Part shown: positions 35,130-48,250 of the stretch, piece after piece
How positions within the stretch are numbered: the stretch's first letter is position 1
How the letters are laid out: each line of letters begins with the position of its first letter
Assembly (NCBI GenBank): GCA_021464415.1
Contig: CM038464.1
Location: 53,929,328-53,993,327 of the forward strand
Source: Lonicera japonica
Taxonomy: Eukaryota; Streptophyta; Magnoliopsida; Dipsacales; Caprifoliaceae
Reading direction: 5' to 3'
DNA length: 64,000 bases
The notes under the pieces: generated by a model
What the model was told of the DNA's origin: nothing
Seen by the model: only the letters and a program-made list of their open reading frames with translations
The model's database searches: none
Translations under genes and position numbers: made by a program

Positions 35130-36421
35130 GGATACAAGAGAGAGAGAGATGCAAGAGTGAGATTTGAGTTTTGTGTGTATGTGTGAGAGAGATGGATGCA
35201 ACAGAGAAAGAGAAAGGAGTTGAATTTTATTTTTGCGCGAGAGAGAGAGAGAAGAGATATAGTGGGTTGTACTTTATGGCTTTTCGGTAATCAAAGTCTA
35301 ATGAGAAAAATAATAATTGTTGTAATGATGCCAAAAGAATATAGTCTGATGGTGGGTTGCCCTTTTTAATGGTTCTTTTTGACCTTTGGAACCGGAAATG
35401 AAGTTTCCTAAATAATTTTGAGGGTAAAAAATGTCCATTTCTTATCCCAAATTCATTATTAGCCCCGACCACCCGCCATCCGATCCTGAAAGTACATGGT
35501 GGCTTGTACAATTTTTTAAGGCCCCCCCTCCCCTCTGTGTTTAGTAGGGGTTACCATGTATGAGTTGTCTAAACAACTTTTTGAAATTAGGATGCCAGCA
35601 ATCTTCTGTGAAATCAAGGAAAATATTAGTTTGAGATGGGTACATGTTCGAAGTGAATGGTTTGCCGACAAAATCCAGTATGAAATTAGTTCAAGGTGGG
35701 TGCATGCATAATTTGTGTTTTTAGCATTATTTACATGAATTTATTGATATTTATATGATTTTAGGTGTATAGGTCTATGGCTCCGCCTTGTATATATTTA
35801 GAATTCGTAAAAATTAAACCAGAGAGTTCAAATTTGAAACTCGTTTACCACCAAGAAGTAGTGGTCTGTGTTTCATGCATCAATAGTTTAAAATTGTTAT
35901 GATGGACAAACAAAAATTTTAAGTTGCAGAGAAAATTTGGTTTGATTCGTATAAAAGTATATAAAATGTCACATTATATAGAATTTTACAACGTCCATAA
36001 GTTTGAAACAAATATATTTTTTACAATCCATTAATGAATCTAATTCAACATGATTTTATATTTTAGAATTCAATCCAATCCAACTGGGTTTCAAAATCCA
36101 ATCCAATTTCACATTGAATTGGATTGGTTCGAAATCAATGTCTTTTGTGTAAGAATTAGTTAAGTTTTAATAACATCCAAAATAAATCCAATCAATTTCA
36201 CAAGGATCTAGACAAAATAAATAAAAAGTTCCCTTCATTTGCTAAAATAAAAATCTAAATTAAGTCAATCCATATTAAAGTCTAATTCATTAATGAAATA
36301 AATTAACATTTATTTAATAGATTCTTTTATATATATAGTACTAACAAAGTGTAACGTGGTCTACATTAATAACTTAGTATACAATAATAACCAATGTAGG
36401 GACAAGTGTCATCTTTAATCA
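35130..36421. other. Promoter side of the ANTH gene and intergenic DNA
   Basis: A GA/CT microsatellite lies at about 35237-35252, within 125 bp of the coding start; such CT-rich tracts are common in plant 5' leaders. The rest is AT-rich, with a small inverted repeat of CCAATCCAATT-type blocks at 36065-36130. No gene. Confidence 0.5.
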
Positions 36422-36902
36422 GTGGCGAAGCTAGGAAATTGACCAACGGGGGGGCGAAATCTAATCGAAAATTAAAACATACTAAATCATATTTAAAGCT
36501 ATAAAATTTGAACGCAAACATAATACTATTAATAATAAAAGTTCATACAACTTAAATAACAAATGCAAACAATTATGATAAATTATAATAACATTTTACA
36601 GTTTTTCATATTTTGGAAGTATTGGTGAATGGTGGTGGTGAAAAAATGATGTAGATAAAAAGAGGTTTGAGAGGTTAGTAAAGAAATGAAAATGATGAAT
36701 GGTGAAAGCAGCGGCAGGCACAAGAAGAAGAGAAATGAGTAGCGGCACCTTTTTAATTAATTAGGTTTAATATTTACAAACTATTCCTTAAGTTTCTGTA
36801 CCTTACAATTAGGTCCCCATAAGTTTATTTTTATGCACATAAGTCCCTAAACTCTTTTTTTTTTAAGGCCCAAGCCAAGGAGGGGCATCTGCCCCCCCCC
36901 CC
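36422..36902 (+). repeat. GTGGC-end repeat family, copy 2
   Basis: Begins GTGGCGAAGCTAGGAAATTG and GGGGGGGCGAAAT, with CATATTTAAAGC and ATAAAATTTGAACGCA matching 16203-16340. The right side ends in a purine-rich block and a C-run (36892-36902), GGGGCATCTGCCCC, which may be the other end. No coding capacity. Confidence 0.6.
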
Positions 36903-37118
36903 CTACATGTCTTTAATTGATGTTGGATTTAATCAATTCAACATTGTTTTACCAAGGTAATAACCAAATCGATCTAATGTTTGATAGATTTTTTAAAACG
37001 CAAATCAATCAAATCCACTAGTTTCATCGCATGTACCTCTTGCCCTTAAAATGCCTGATCGTTACCCATTACATATACTCAAAAAGCTGTCATAGGCAGA
37101 TTTAGGGGTTTTTTTTAA

Positions 37119-37163
<45 letters not shown>

Positions 37164-38190
37164 CTCTAGGGGGGATAGGGGCTATAGCCCACCCCAATTT
37201 TTATTTTTTTTAGTGTTAATTAAAATATTAATATAAGTTTAGCTCAACTTTAATACAAAATATTACTCCGTAATCCATTACTCCTAAAAGGCCAAATTTA
37301 TATTTTGATTTCGTTCTAAGTGGTAAAAAATAATTATTTTTAGTGAGAGGCATGAGTTTAGATCCCTTAACTAACTTTAATTTTTTCCAAACCACTCCCT
37401 CCTTCTTAGGGGTTTTTTTTTTTTTATGATAATAAAATCTTGATAATTTACCTATGCAATTAAATTTTAACATATTTGTTTACATAGTCCAATCTCACAA
37501 AAGAATCTTGAATCCATCCTCGAAAACTGTGCTGCAGATATTCTTGCTAAAATGAGTAACCAGTAGGGGGAACACAAATTCACAATGTAGGATTTTCGGA
37601 ACCCCCCATTTTTGTAGTTTGTTTGGGCCTTCGCCATTGTTGGACCAAAAAAACCGAAGCTACAAAAAGAAAACAATGTTGGCCCATATTAATTTTAAAA
37701 AGGAATGTGGTAAACCCTTACAAACTATCACCGTTCGACACTTCACTCCTCAATCTTTTAAAATTAGTAAAAATAATAACTTATTTTTAGGACAATTAAT
37801 AAATATATCCAGTCTTAAATGAAAAATATGTCGTGTCATTAATAATCGATTATGTAAATACTAGCGGTCTTAAAAAATATTGAAGTAAATAAAACAATCA
37901 ATTTAAGTTAAATGGAATTTAATTTAATATAGATGATTTTCACTTTAATTCTAACTGTGCGGTCTAACGACAATGACCGTCTAAAAATTGAAGATAGCCC
38001 ATACCAATCGTCTATCCGAATTCTGTTTCTCTAAAGTAATGAGAATTACTTTGTTCATAAAGCATGCAATATATCAAATTTTGTGCAGATAGTATTTAAA
38101 GAGAAATTAAGACTCTAGGTCAAAAAGATAAAATAAGCCCCTCAAAATATTTATTAAATTTTAATTTTATACCTATGTAGTATATAAATA
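36903..38190. other. Intergenic stretch with TTA microsatellite
   Basis: A (TTA)n tract at 37119-37163 is followed by TAGGGGGGATAGGGGCTATAG, another common plant repeat end. No gene supported. Confidence 0.5.
37119..37163 (+). repeat. (TTA)n microsatellite
   Basis: About 15 perfect trinucleotide units. Confidence 0.95.
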
Positions 38191-38593
38191 GAGTAAATAC
38201 TACAAATGGCCATTCAACTATTATAAAAGTTTTAAATTGGTCACCAAATTAAGATTGGTTCCAACTTACCTACTCAACTATATAATTAGTTTTAAAATGA
38301 TCATTCCGTTAAATTTTGCTGTTAATATCTAACGGAGCCAACCTCACGTGATACACACATGGCAAACTTAAGGGCATTTTTGTCCTTCTCACTCCTTTCA
38401 TTCCTTTCCCACCACAACTTCACCATCAACCTCCATGCTAAACGACTTATGCAAATCCAACACATCAACATCATCATCAGCCTCCGTGTAATCTCCAGTT
38501 TCTTCTTCCGTGTTCAAATCTAGGATCAGCAACATCACCATCAGCCTCCATGTAATCTCCAATTAGTTGAATGGTCATTTGTGGTATTTACTC
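38191..38593. mobile_element. TIR element/MITE, about 403 bp
   Basis: The left end GAGTAAATACTACAAATGGC continues to CATTCAACTA. The right end, inverted, reads GAGTAAATACCACAAATGAC continuing to CATTCAACTA. The TIRs are about 30 bp with two mismatches. Inside is a small duplication of CATCAGCCTCC.TGTAATCTCC. Target duplication not certain. Confidence 0.8.
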
Positions 38594-39689
38594 ATATAAA
38601 GAAAAAATTCGTTTGAACAAGCTAATATTTGTATATATAAAAATATTATTAAACATTTTTTTTTGACTTAAATTACTACAAAAATGGCCCTCAATTTTTT
38701 TAAAATGGGGCCCTTTTCTACAGGGATCTAGGCAATTGCTTAACTTGCCTTATGGTTGGGCCAGCTCTAATTTTGTGTCTCGCTAAACTATTTATTTTCC
38801 TCTAAGGAGCACTTTACTAGATAAAAGCAAATATGAAATATTTAACTTAAATAATAGTCTAAATTATAATTACGTTACTAATAAAATGATTTTCCCAGAA
38901 TAACCAACCCCTTCTATCCCTCTTCCACTGACACCATCTCTCTTTTTATCTGAAATTCTAAACCCGTGATATATGAAGTATAGATTAGGGTATTGAATAC
39001 AATAATGCGTCAGTACAGTACTACGGCAAAACTAAAAAAAATTTAGGATATAATATATTTTGGATACGGATAATAATATATATATGTGTGTGTGTGTGAC
39101 GCCCCGCCCATTAGGGCCAATAAAAATTGAATAATAGTGTTATTATATTCTAATATCTCCCAGAAGCTTCTATTTCCTCTTAACCTACTCTCACCATGAG
39201 TACTTGTAAAGAAAAATATGCATGGGAAAACTACATTGTTAGAGAGAATAAAATGATTTTTACGGAATTAAATCAACAACAACAATGAATTCTACGTGTT
39301 CATCTATACCATTAATAAAGCGCAGTTTAATTACTAAAATCCCCCTTCTATACTAAGAAAATAAATAAAATACAAGACTTTACATATAAAATAACTAAAC
39401 ATTACCACTTGATCAAACACAAAATTTGGTTGAAAAGATGTTACCACTTGGTCAAAGCCTCACACAACACGATACAAAGTCGTGTTATTTTTACGGAACA
39501 CAACCAGCCGAATATACAATGCAAGACTACAGACAGTATTACGGTTTGTTGGTCCTAATAAACATGTTATAACACAATTTGGAACAATGATTTTCTCTCA
39601 TGAAACACAATAAGATCTAATTAACATGATAAAACAATTAACAAATCATAGGGTCATAATAAACATGTTATAATACAAGTATAAATAAT
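38594..39689. other. AT-rich intergenic stretch
   Basis: No gene seen. A (TG)n tract lies at 39085-39098 beside (TA)n. From about 39480 on, ACACGA/CGTGTT-type motifs appear that recur in the repeats at 39690-42960. Confidence 0.45.
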
Positions 39690-40720
39690 ATTTTTCTCTA
39701 ATTTAGACGCAATAAGACATAATTAACATGATAAGGCACGATTAAAATAACATATCTCCAATTTTATGTCAATTTCGTTTTAAAATTCAGACACAAATAC
39801 AACATAATACGATTTCGTGTTAAAAAATCTAGACATGAACCCTAATTCTTGACTCCATTTTGTATTATATTATCTGGTCGTTTCTAAAATTGCCACGTCT
39901 AGGTCCAACCACAACAATTTTTTATTTTTTATTTTTTTTTAAGGGGGGATGGGAGAGTTCAAAATTTTGAACATAAACCTACCTCAAGTTAAGTCAGGAA
40001 GGATTCAAGTTAGGCATAATTTTAGATAGGTTGGGTTTCAATCTTTCCAACCCACTTGTAAATGTACCCCTTACCATTCCTACTAATAACTACAAAGGAA
40101 TTCAAATTTAATTTGTTTTCAATAAAAATATAAATATGGCAATTAAATCTCTGAGAATTAGATAATTTTTATATCAAAAGTTTATGTTTTTAAATCGACA
40201 CATATAAGCTAAGATAATTAAAAAAACTAATTACTAATTTTATTAGGATTGGTAAATCTCTAATTTACATGCGATAAAACCTAATTAAGATGATTAGACA
40301 CGGCTAACACAACATATCTACAATTTCATGTCAATTTCATTTTAAAATTTGGACACGAATACTACACAATAAGATTTCGTAAACACGAAGGGGGGACGTG
40401 GGTTCAAAATTTTCAACATAAGACATGCCTCATATTAAGGCAAGATAGGTTTAGGTCAGGCATAATTTTAGATTGGTTGGGTTCGAGTCTTTTCAACCCC
40501 CTTGCAATTGTACCTATTACTATCTCTACTAACATTTACAAAGGAATTCAAATTTAATTTGCTTTCAATAAAAATATAAATATGACAATCAAATATATGA
40601 GAATTAGATAATTTATATTAAATCAAAAACTTATGTTTTAAAATCAAAACATGTAAAAGAAAGATAATTAAAAAAAATCAATTACTAATTTAATTAGGAT
40701 AGGTAAATATCTATTTACAA
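39690..40720 (+). repeat. Tandem duplication of an AT-rich repeat unit
   Basis: Blocks at 39692-39840 (TCTCTAATTTAGACGCAATA onward) recur at about 40257-40390, and blocks at 39942-40255 (GTTCAAAATTTTGAACATAA onward) recur at about 40395-40720. Both halves keep order and orientation; the first unit carries an extra segment of about 100 bp. A third, more diverged relative is near 42510-42790. Confidence 0.8.
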
Positions 40721-40877
40721 AGTTATATTCATGAACATTTAAATCAGTTTTATAATTATCATTTGTTTTTATAATCCTTAATGTACAAAAAAATTAAGTA
40801 AAGAAGACACGTACACAAGTCTATTTATTTATTTACTACAGAGTTAGTTTTTCATCAAATAAACTAATTATATATTT

Positions 40878-42957
40878 ACTAGCCTTTGGGGGCACACTCT
40901 ATGTGTGTGCAAATTTGAAGAAGTAAAAGATTAATATGTGCTTAGATCTTACATTTTTTTGGCATAATTTACTCAGTATAGCAAATTGCATAAATAAACT
41001 GTATACAACATTGAACTTTGTAATCGTGTTGCAAGTGTCTAATTATATAAAATCTTAATAAAACAATTATAAATTGGACTCTGTAAATACATTAGGAAAA
41101 AGAAGCAAAGTATTATAGAGTAAATGGAAAATTAATTAAAGCCCATTCCATGGTTTGATTTTTAAAGAGTTGTATTACTCAAGGTATCGTATACTAATAA
41201 ATAATTTTCGTATGTATATGTATGTGTTTTTTATTTGGGTATTGTTTTGAATGATAGATTTATAATATTTAATGACATTTGGTACTTTATAACGTTTTCG
41301 GTATTCTTGCATGTATGTGAAATATAAACAAGTTTTTTCTCCATAGGATATATATGTTATTTGCACAATTTATTTCTTCAATCTGCTAAATTGAGTAGAT
41401 TAATGCTAATTTTTTTTAAGATTAATGTAAAGATTAGTTTTTTATTTTTTAAATTTTTTCACAAATGTGTATTGCCCCTTAGGTTAACACCTTATTTGGT
41501 GTCTGTGTGCAATTATTAAAATGTCCTTACCAATTTCTTTATGTTTTCCCTCTTTCACATCAAAGGTAATTTATTGCATCCTTGCATACATGTAGGATGC
41601 ACTTCAAAGGCTAATTATTAATTAAAAGTAAGGAAGATTTTTTGTCTCAATTGAATTACTAAAATGCCCTTACTAGGCCTTGTGTGCTAAGAAATAAAAA
41701 AAAAATCAATTAAGAGATTCGAACCAACCTTACATATAAAGAGTTTCACTTTACAAAATTATCTATACAATTAATCAACCATGAAAAAGTTTGTTTTTTT
41801 TCCAATTGAATTACTAAAGTACGTCTACATGTTACAGAATAAACAAAATTTAATTAACGGATTCAAACCCCAAACTTCACAAATAAAATGTGCTTTACTT
41901 TACCTTTAATTAAACAAAATAATATGATATAAAAGTGTTGCAATTGAACCAAACCTAAAGAAGGATTTTTTTTTTATTATTCCAATTGAATTATTAAAAT
42001 ACCCTTATGTGCTACAAGAATAGAGAAAAATCAATTAAGGCATTCAAACCCAAGACTTTACAAGTAGAATATACTTTACTTCACCACTTAAGGAAACATA
42101 ATAATATTACAAAAATATTATAATTTGACCAAATCCTTTTCTTTGGCATCTTTATACAAATACTAAAATATCTCCCCTATCATTTTTTCCTCTTTCTTAT
42201 CAATAATAATTTAATAAATTGCCTTACGTAGCTTTTACTGCATTCTAGAGTTTCTTCGTACTACTTACACGAACTCTCCTATTTTTCTCTCTACACCATT
42301 TATCAATTACGTTTACTTAAAAAAAATTAATACATTGCTTTTGTTGTACTTCTTAAGGCATATGTGAGATCTAATAATAATTTTTTTAACTATACTATAG
42401 TTCACCTCACACATGATGTGTGTGCACAACGGGTAGGAGCGAATTTGAATGGAGACAAAATCGGATCCAAGTATGGGTGAAAATTCGTACTTTTAGGTTG
42501 TGTTTGGGCCCGACAATACACTACGTGACAAAGAATAATAAAGCAAGTCACGAAATCGTGTTATTTTTACGAAATAGAAACATAATCCCCCTAACAACTA
42601 AAAAAAAGGTTCAAATTAAATTTTCTTTTAAATAAAAATAATATAAATCAAATTTACAAGGGGATTGGATAATGTTTATTTAATCGAAAAATTATGATTT
42701 AATATTTGTACATATAAATCTAATGAGAGATAATTGGAAAAAAATTAATCACTATTTTAGAATAGCTAAACATGTATTTACATATCCTATAATTAAGAAT
42801 TTTTGATATAATATGTAATATACACCAAACTAATCAAGGAAGACATGCAAATAATTTTATTTATTTATTACAAAGTTAGTATTATAATACATACTATTTT
42901 TCTGTCTAATTTATTTATTCCACCTTGCACATACGTAGGGTCTGCTCAAAAAGCTAG
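40878..42957. mobile_element. Interval bounded by inverted ACTAGC ends, possible non-autonomous transposon
   Basis: The left boundary ACTAGCCTTTGGGGGCACAC followed by TCTATGTGTGTGCAA is echoed, inverted, at the right boundary (ACTAGCTTTTTGAGCAGACC then CTACGTATGTGCAAGG). A third inverted version ends near 41621, and a related palindrome CACACATGATGTGTGTG is at 42409-42425. It could be one 2.1-kb element or two adjacent ones. Several repeated segments of about 250 bp (ATTGAATTACTAAA with TTAAGGATTCAAACC) lie inside. No transposase. Class unresolved. Confidence 0.5.
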
Positions 42958-43929
42958 TATCAAATAACATACAAGGCATCATACCCGGTTCTCTCTTAGT
43001 CACATATCAAGTATTACCATGCCAATCCTGTCTCACCTCACTCGTGTCCTTTCAAAATGATTGTTCAACTGTTAGCAATGGCAGAGCCAGAAATTAATAT
43101 TATCCCGGTCTGGTTGGAAGTTAGAATTTATATACGTTTAGAAATTTATATCAAAGGTGTTCATAAGTTATCTTGTTACTTGCATATAATTACTTCTACT
43201 TAAGTGTTTACTACCTAGGTTTTATTATGCATGTCACTATTATTTCTTTTATTTTAATAGAAACATGTGCCACTCCGTAAATCATAACCTTAAACATTTC
43301 TTTGTATATATTGAATATTCTTAAAAGGGAACTCTTAAATGCTTTCCACTTTAATTTCTTGGAACTCTCAAATAATTCTAAAACTCGTAGCACTTTTAAT
43401 AAATTTACAATATTATACTTGACAAATCCTAATATTATCTTAGTTTTTCAGATATTTTATAGACATGTGATAGTGTTTAGTAGTAGTAAAGATATGTTAT
43501 CTTTGTAACTAGAATCATGGATTTAATTTAGTTCTTTGTTCAAGTAGCATTTATTTTTCTAAAACAACATAATTTTAGATACTATGATAAATTTAAATGT
43601 GCACTAAAAAATAATCGCAACTCTCATGCACAAAATTCAAGTTTCTAAAGGGCACTCCTAAACTAGAATGCTTGGCAAAGGAGGCTATTGATTGGGCCAG
43701 GCTAAGAGCCATATTATAAGTTATTTATGTGAGCTAAGCTAAGAAACAATAGTATAATATATTTTTTCGCTATAGTCTGGTCAAGCCTCTCTTGGGCTCC
43801 GACATGTGTATTTAGACAATGTTTTAATTAATCCCCTTAGTATATTTAGCTAACACGTGAGATAAGGATATCAAAAAAAAATGCTCTAGAATTTTAAAAA
43901 AAAAATTGCAAACTTATCTTAAAAATACC
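42958..43929. other. AT-rich intergenic stretch
   Basis: No gene supported. GCAATGGCAGAGCCAGAAATT at 43074-43094 looks like a further worn end of the GTGGC-end repeat family. Confidence 0.4.
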
Positions 43930-44226
43930 ATAATTATTCGGTTGGCTAGGCTTTCCATCTTTTTCTTCTATTTTCTCTATAATAATCTCTCATCTTCTCT
44001 CTCTAATTAGTATTGCGTACTTACATCATAGACATTTTTCCACCCTATATAACCTAGAGCAAACATATACTAGATGGGACCCATTAAACAATTTAAAAGC
44101 CACGTAGTATCATGAGGGGTCAAATTTATATTAAGGGATTCAAAACAAGTGGAGTACATATGTTAGGCCCATTGGTAAAATAAAAATGATTAACCTCTTT
44201 TTTGAAACATATACACGCAGCCTCCT
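43930..44226 (+). repeat. Diverged direct repeat, copy A (partner 44816-45070)
   Basis: Shares with the partner, in the same order, GGCTAGGC.T.CATCTT, ACATTTTTCC, AAACATATACT, GGGACCCA, AAACAATTTA, GTCAAATTTATA, AACAAGTGGA, GGCCCATT.GTAAAA and GAAACATA...GCAGCCTCC. Confidence 0.8.
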
Positions 44227-44815
44227 TATCCATATCTTCTTGCCGGACATTATAAAAGAGCTATTGAATGGTTAGCAAATCAATTCTCATATACGAATCA
44301 ATCTCTTGACATTGCAGCCAACATATAAGATTAACAAGTAAACACAACAATAATACATAGAAGCAAAAATTGATCATCAACCATTTTAATAGACATTGTG
44401 ACTATAAACATCTTTGAAAATTGAAGTGTATAACACGCACACATATATCTGTATATATGCATATAACATTGTTTTATGTTTTTCAACTAATTGTACAAGA
44501 GAAGACTCCAACATTTTTTTAAGTTTGTAAACCAACCATTTTAAGTACAATTTTTTTAAGCCTATGAATCCAGTCCTTTTATTAAAAGATAATTTTTTTA
44601 TATTAATTATTGAGATTTAAATGTGTTGTATAATTATTAATTAAATATATTACGAAAGATAATAAGAACAAGTGAAAAGGCAACCAAAAATAAATATTAA
44701 AAGAGAGCAAAAGTATGAGTGCTAAAAAATAACATATTTAAAAATAAATAAATATTATAAATATAGCACACATGGAAAAAAAATTATTAAAAAAAATATT
44801 TTACTTTTATTATAT
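44227..44815. other. AT-rich spacer between the two direct repeats
   Basis: No gene or motif recognised. Confidence 0.45.
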
Positions 44816-45070
44816 ATAATTCGATAGGCTAGGCCTCCATCTTCAATTTTATCTCTAATCTCGAACTTACGTCCTCCATAAACATTTTTCCTCACTATAT
44901 GAGCAAGACTAAACATATACTGAGTGGGACCCACTAAACAATTTATAGATAAGGATTCGAAACCAGTATCATAAGGTGTCAAATTTATAATAAACAAGTG
45001 GAATATCTAAGTTGGCCCATTAGTAAAACAAAAATGACTATTCTCTTTTGAAACATACGCAGCCTCCACG
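44816..45070 (+). repeat. Diverged direct repeat, copy B (partner 43930-44226)
   Basis: Same blocks as copy A with small deletions. Offset about 870 bp. Confidence 0.8.
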
Positions 45071-45982
45071 TTGCACACACATAAATATTAATTTAATATA
45101 TATATATATATATATTATAAAGGTTATTACAATATATATTTAATTATTTAATTATGTTTTTTTAAAAAAATTTACGAATAATATCATCAATATTCGTGAA
45201 ACTAAAGTAAATACTGACCAATTCAATTGCATAATAACCTAAAAGAAATATAATATTTTTACTTGAACAACAGACAAAAAGAGAGAGACCGAACGACAAT
45301 AATCATAAGCGAATGACATAATGTTTAGGTCAATTGGTATTCTAATAAAATAATTGACTTATTTACTGAGTCGTAAAGTGAAATCCTAAATCCCTTTTAG
45401 TGGTTTTCATAAAGGAAATATATATTATTTTTAAAATCATCTTAATTAAAAAGAAATTTAAAAGTTATCCCGCCGTATCCAAACCTTATAATCCATATCT
45501 CACCGTATCTTGAATGTATCTCTCGCGTGTTCAAATTTTTAAAAATAAATTAAAATTTTACTGATGCTCTAATACGTAACTCACAATATCAAGAGCATAT
45601 CCATGATAAATATGTATCTAATATTGATATTTCGACCCAAATTGAAATACCCGTGTTTTAAAACATGTGATACTCCGCTTCATTCCTCATTAAGAGTACA
45701 AAAATTAATTGTTTTGCAATAATAATTTTTACTCTTTAATCTTCATTGCGTTCAAGTTAATTCTTTTCCTTTAATTAGAGATCGTAATTTGGAATGCAAT
45801 CTCATAACTTTCTTGCCAGCATAGCAGAGGTAGGGTTTAGTATTTCCACCTCTCGCTTAACGTCAATTTACAATTTACTCTTTTTCCTTCCCGTGATCCA
45901 CCACAAATTGTAGCCGTATACTACTTGTATATAAGACTGATTCAAGATTCCTATAAGAAGTGAGTTGTGTAAAAAGAATACA
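45071..45982. other. AT-rich intergenic stretch
   Basis: A (TA)n run lies at 45098-45114. No gene recognised. Confidence 0.45.
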
Positions 45983-46265
45983 TTAGGCTCTGTTTGATTG
46001 AAAAGATGAAAAAAAAAAATTAGTTAGTTTAAGTGAAAAGATAGAAAATAAGTTGAGAGATATTACTTATTTTATGAATAGATATCCTCCATCCTTCTAT
46101 ATTTTTGGAAAAAATTTATCCTCACCACCAAGTAAAAAAAATTTCTTCATGAAAAATTTTAAAAATCAAGAGGATATCACTCCTATCACTCAACTTATTT
46201 TTCATCTTTTCACTCAAACTAACTCAATTTATTTTCTTTTTTCATCTTGCAATCAAACGGAGTAA
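45983..46265. mobile_element. TIR transposon/MITE, about 283 bp
   Basis: The left end TTAGGCTCTGTTTGATTG and the right end, inverted, TTACTCCGTTTGATTGCAAG. Inner inverted blocks AAAATAAGTTGAGAGAT and ATGAAAAATAAGTTGAGTG. Same family style as 20993-21298. No coding capacity; open frame 46053-46265 is chance. Confidence 0.75.
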
Positions 46266-47209
46266 ATTTTAATTTAATGGATGAACTATTGACAATTTTA
46301 TCATGATAAATATTAATCCGTATATATACTAGAAATTAGGCAGAAAGTCTTATTACACATTGATTTTTACCAAAAATTCAATGAATAATATTTTTTTGAA
46401 TGAAGGGCCTATTTTTAATTAGTGATTAGTGTAAGAGACCTATTTTATTTTATATTTTAAATTAAGATATTTGAATAAATTTAAATATTATTTAATTAAT
46501 AAAAACATGTTATCTATTACTTAAATTACCCCCTCCTTATTTTTATCAAGTTTCAATTATACAGGAAAACTTTGCATATAAATATGGACTACAATATGAA
46601 TTGCTATATGAAATTTGCATAAAAAAAAGAATACTACAAACTTTCTTTTGCATAATTTGTGTTTTCTATAGCAGCTTAAATTTGAATTTGCACAAAACAA
46701 TTGCAAATTCGAAAACTCAATGGCAACACACATGAATATAAAAAAAAAGAAGAAAGGATTCAATAAAATGCGATACTATTATTCATTCAAAATCTACAAC
46801 AAAGTATTTTTGGCATCCTATTCACCCTTCTGTCTATTACTTACAATTTCATTTGTGCAAAAGTAAATATCGAAGTTCAGACTAATATGTAACAAAGATC
46901 TAAAGTTTTATAAACAAAAAATATGATGTTTCTATTGTTGTTGATCCTCCTGTGCGAATAGATCCTTACTTTTCTTTAAAAAACACTAATGTTGCCTTTT
47001 GTTTCGAGATGGACCTTGAGCAATCAGAAATACGATTCATCAGTCAATATGAATCAAACGAAGTTTGTCGTTTTTTAGACATTAAATCTTCTTCCTCGAA
47101 AACTTTTGAAATCCCGTATCCCCGCACAATCCTTTCGATAAACTCACATACATAGAGTGCACAATCAACACTACAATATCAAAAAAGGTTAGTGTAAGTG
47201 TTTGTAAAT
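46266..47209. other. Intergenic stretch
   Basis: A single pair of the ATATGGACTACAATATGAA motif at 46583-46614 foreshadows the minisatellite at 47215. A short plus-strand open frame at 46952-47155 has mixed composition (IDPYFSLKNTN...) but no recognised family. Confidence 0.4.
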
Positions 47210-47214
47210 TTGAC

Positions 47215-47420
47215 AAATAAATATGGACTACATTATGAACTTTGCAGTGAAATATGAACTTTGCACAGAAATATGGACTGCAATATGAATTTTGCACCAA
47301 AAATATAGACTGCAATATGAATTTTGCACAAAAAATATTGACAGCAATATGAACTTTGCAGTAAAATAATAAAACTTTGAACATAAATATGGACTGAAAT
47401 ATAAAATTTGCAGTAACTTT
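47215..47420 (+). repeat. Minisatellite, irregular period of about 30-36 bp
   Basis: About six diverged copies of a unit reading roughly AATATGGACTGCAATATGAA followed by TTTTGCA. Two further units lie upstream near 46570-46620. Confidence 0.85.
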
Positions 47421-47658
47421 TACACTGTAATATTAAGTTTGCAGTGTTGTCTTTTGTTGTTAATGCATATTGATATTATTTAATTTGTTTTAAGGGTTAG
47501 GATGTCATTTTGTAATGAAAAAAAAAACACATGTCATCTTATCAATGAAATGAAAAATAAACACTTCATTTACAAAAAAATTATTCATTAATTTTAGTGT
47601 GAAAATCTTTTTTGAATAAGACATTTTTTAATTGTCCTATATATATATATATATATAT

Positions 47659-48250
47659 TAGGGGTGTTGTCAGAAATCCAAAAACCGAACGAACGAACCA
47701 AACCGATCCGTTGCGATTCAAAATTTCCCGAATCGAAAAATCGAAACTGAAATTAAAAACCGAAACCGAAACCGATTGATTTGGGTTGGTATGGGTTGGG
47801 GATTCGGGGTCCCCGAATTGGACCGAAAAAACCGAATCTTTAAAAAAAAAAAATTAGTAACTTAATGTAATTACTTAAGTTGTCTTACAATACGTTGAAA
47901 AAAAAAAACTTTCTTACAACATTTACATTATATAAATGACCTAACTCTATGGATTATTTACATTTATAAATAATTACTTAAGCTAATTATTAAAATAAAT
48001 ACATTATATAATTTTGTTGTAGCGCCTTTTGAGTGAATTTATATTTTTAGTACAATTTTGAACTAAAGTTTTAACAATACAAAAAAAATCGAATAAGACT
48101 GAACCGGACCGAAACCGAATAATTTGGGGAGGGTTTGAGTTTCATAGGTACGAAAATCGAAACCGAACCGAACCGAAACCGAACTATAAAGTTTGGGGAG
48201 GGTTTGGGGTACCCTAGTTTCTAACCCGACCGAAACTGAAAACACCCCTA
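47659..48250. mobile_element. hAT-type MITE with exact 8-bp target duplication
   Basis: 592 bp with ends TAGGGGTGTT and AACACCCCTA. It is flanked by ATATATAT on both sides (47651-47658 and 48251-48258), although the flanks lie in TA-rich DNA, which weakens that point. Subterminal regions are full of ACCGAAACCGAA-type motifs on both sides, typical of plant hAT non-autonomous elements. Confidence 0.85.

Noticed and set aside
34555..35160. Long open frames on both strands over the ANTH gene
   Set aside because: GC-rich shadows of the real frame; Pro/Arg-rich with no domain, whereas the chosen frame has all ANTH blocks.
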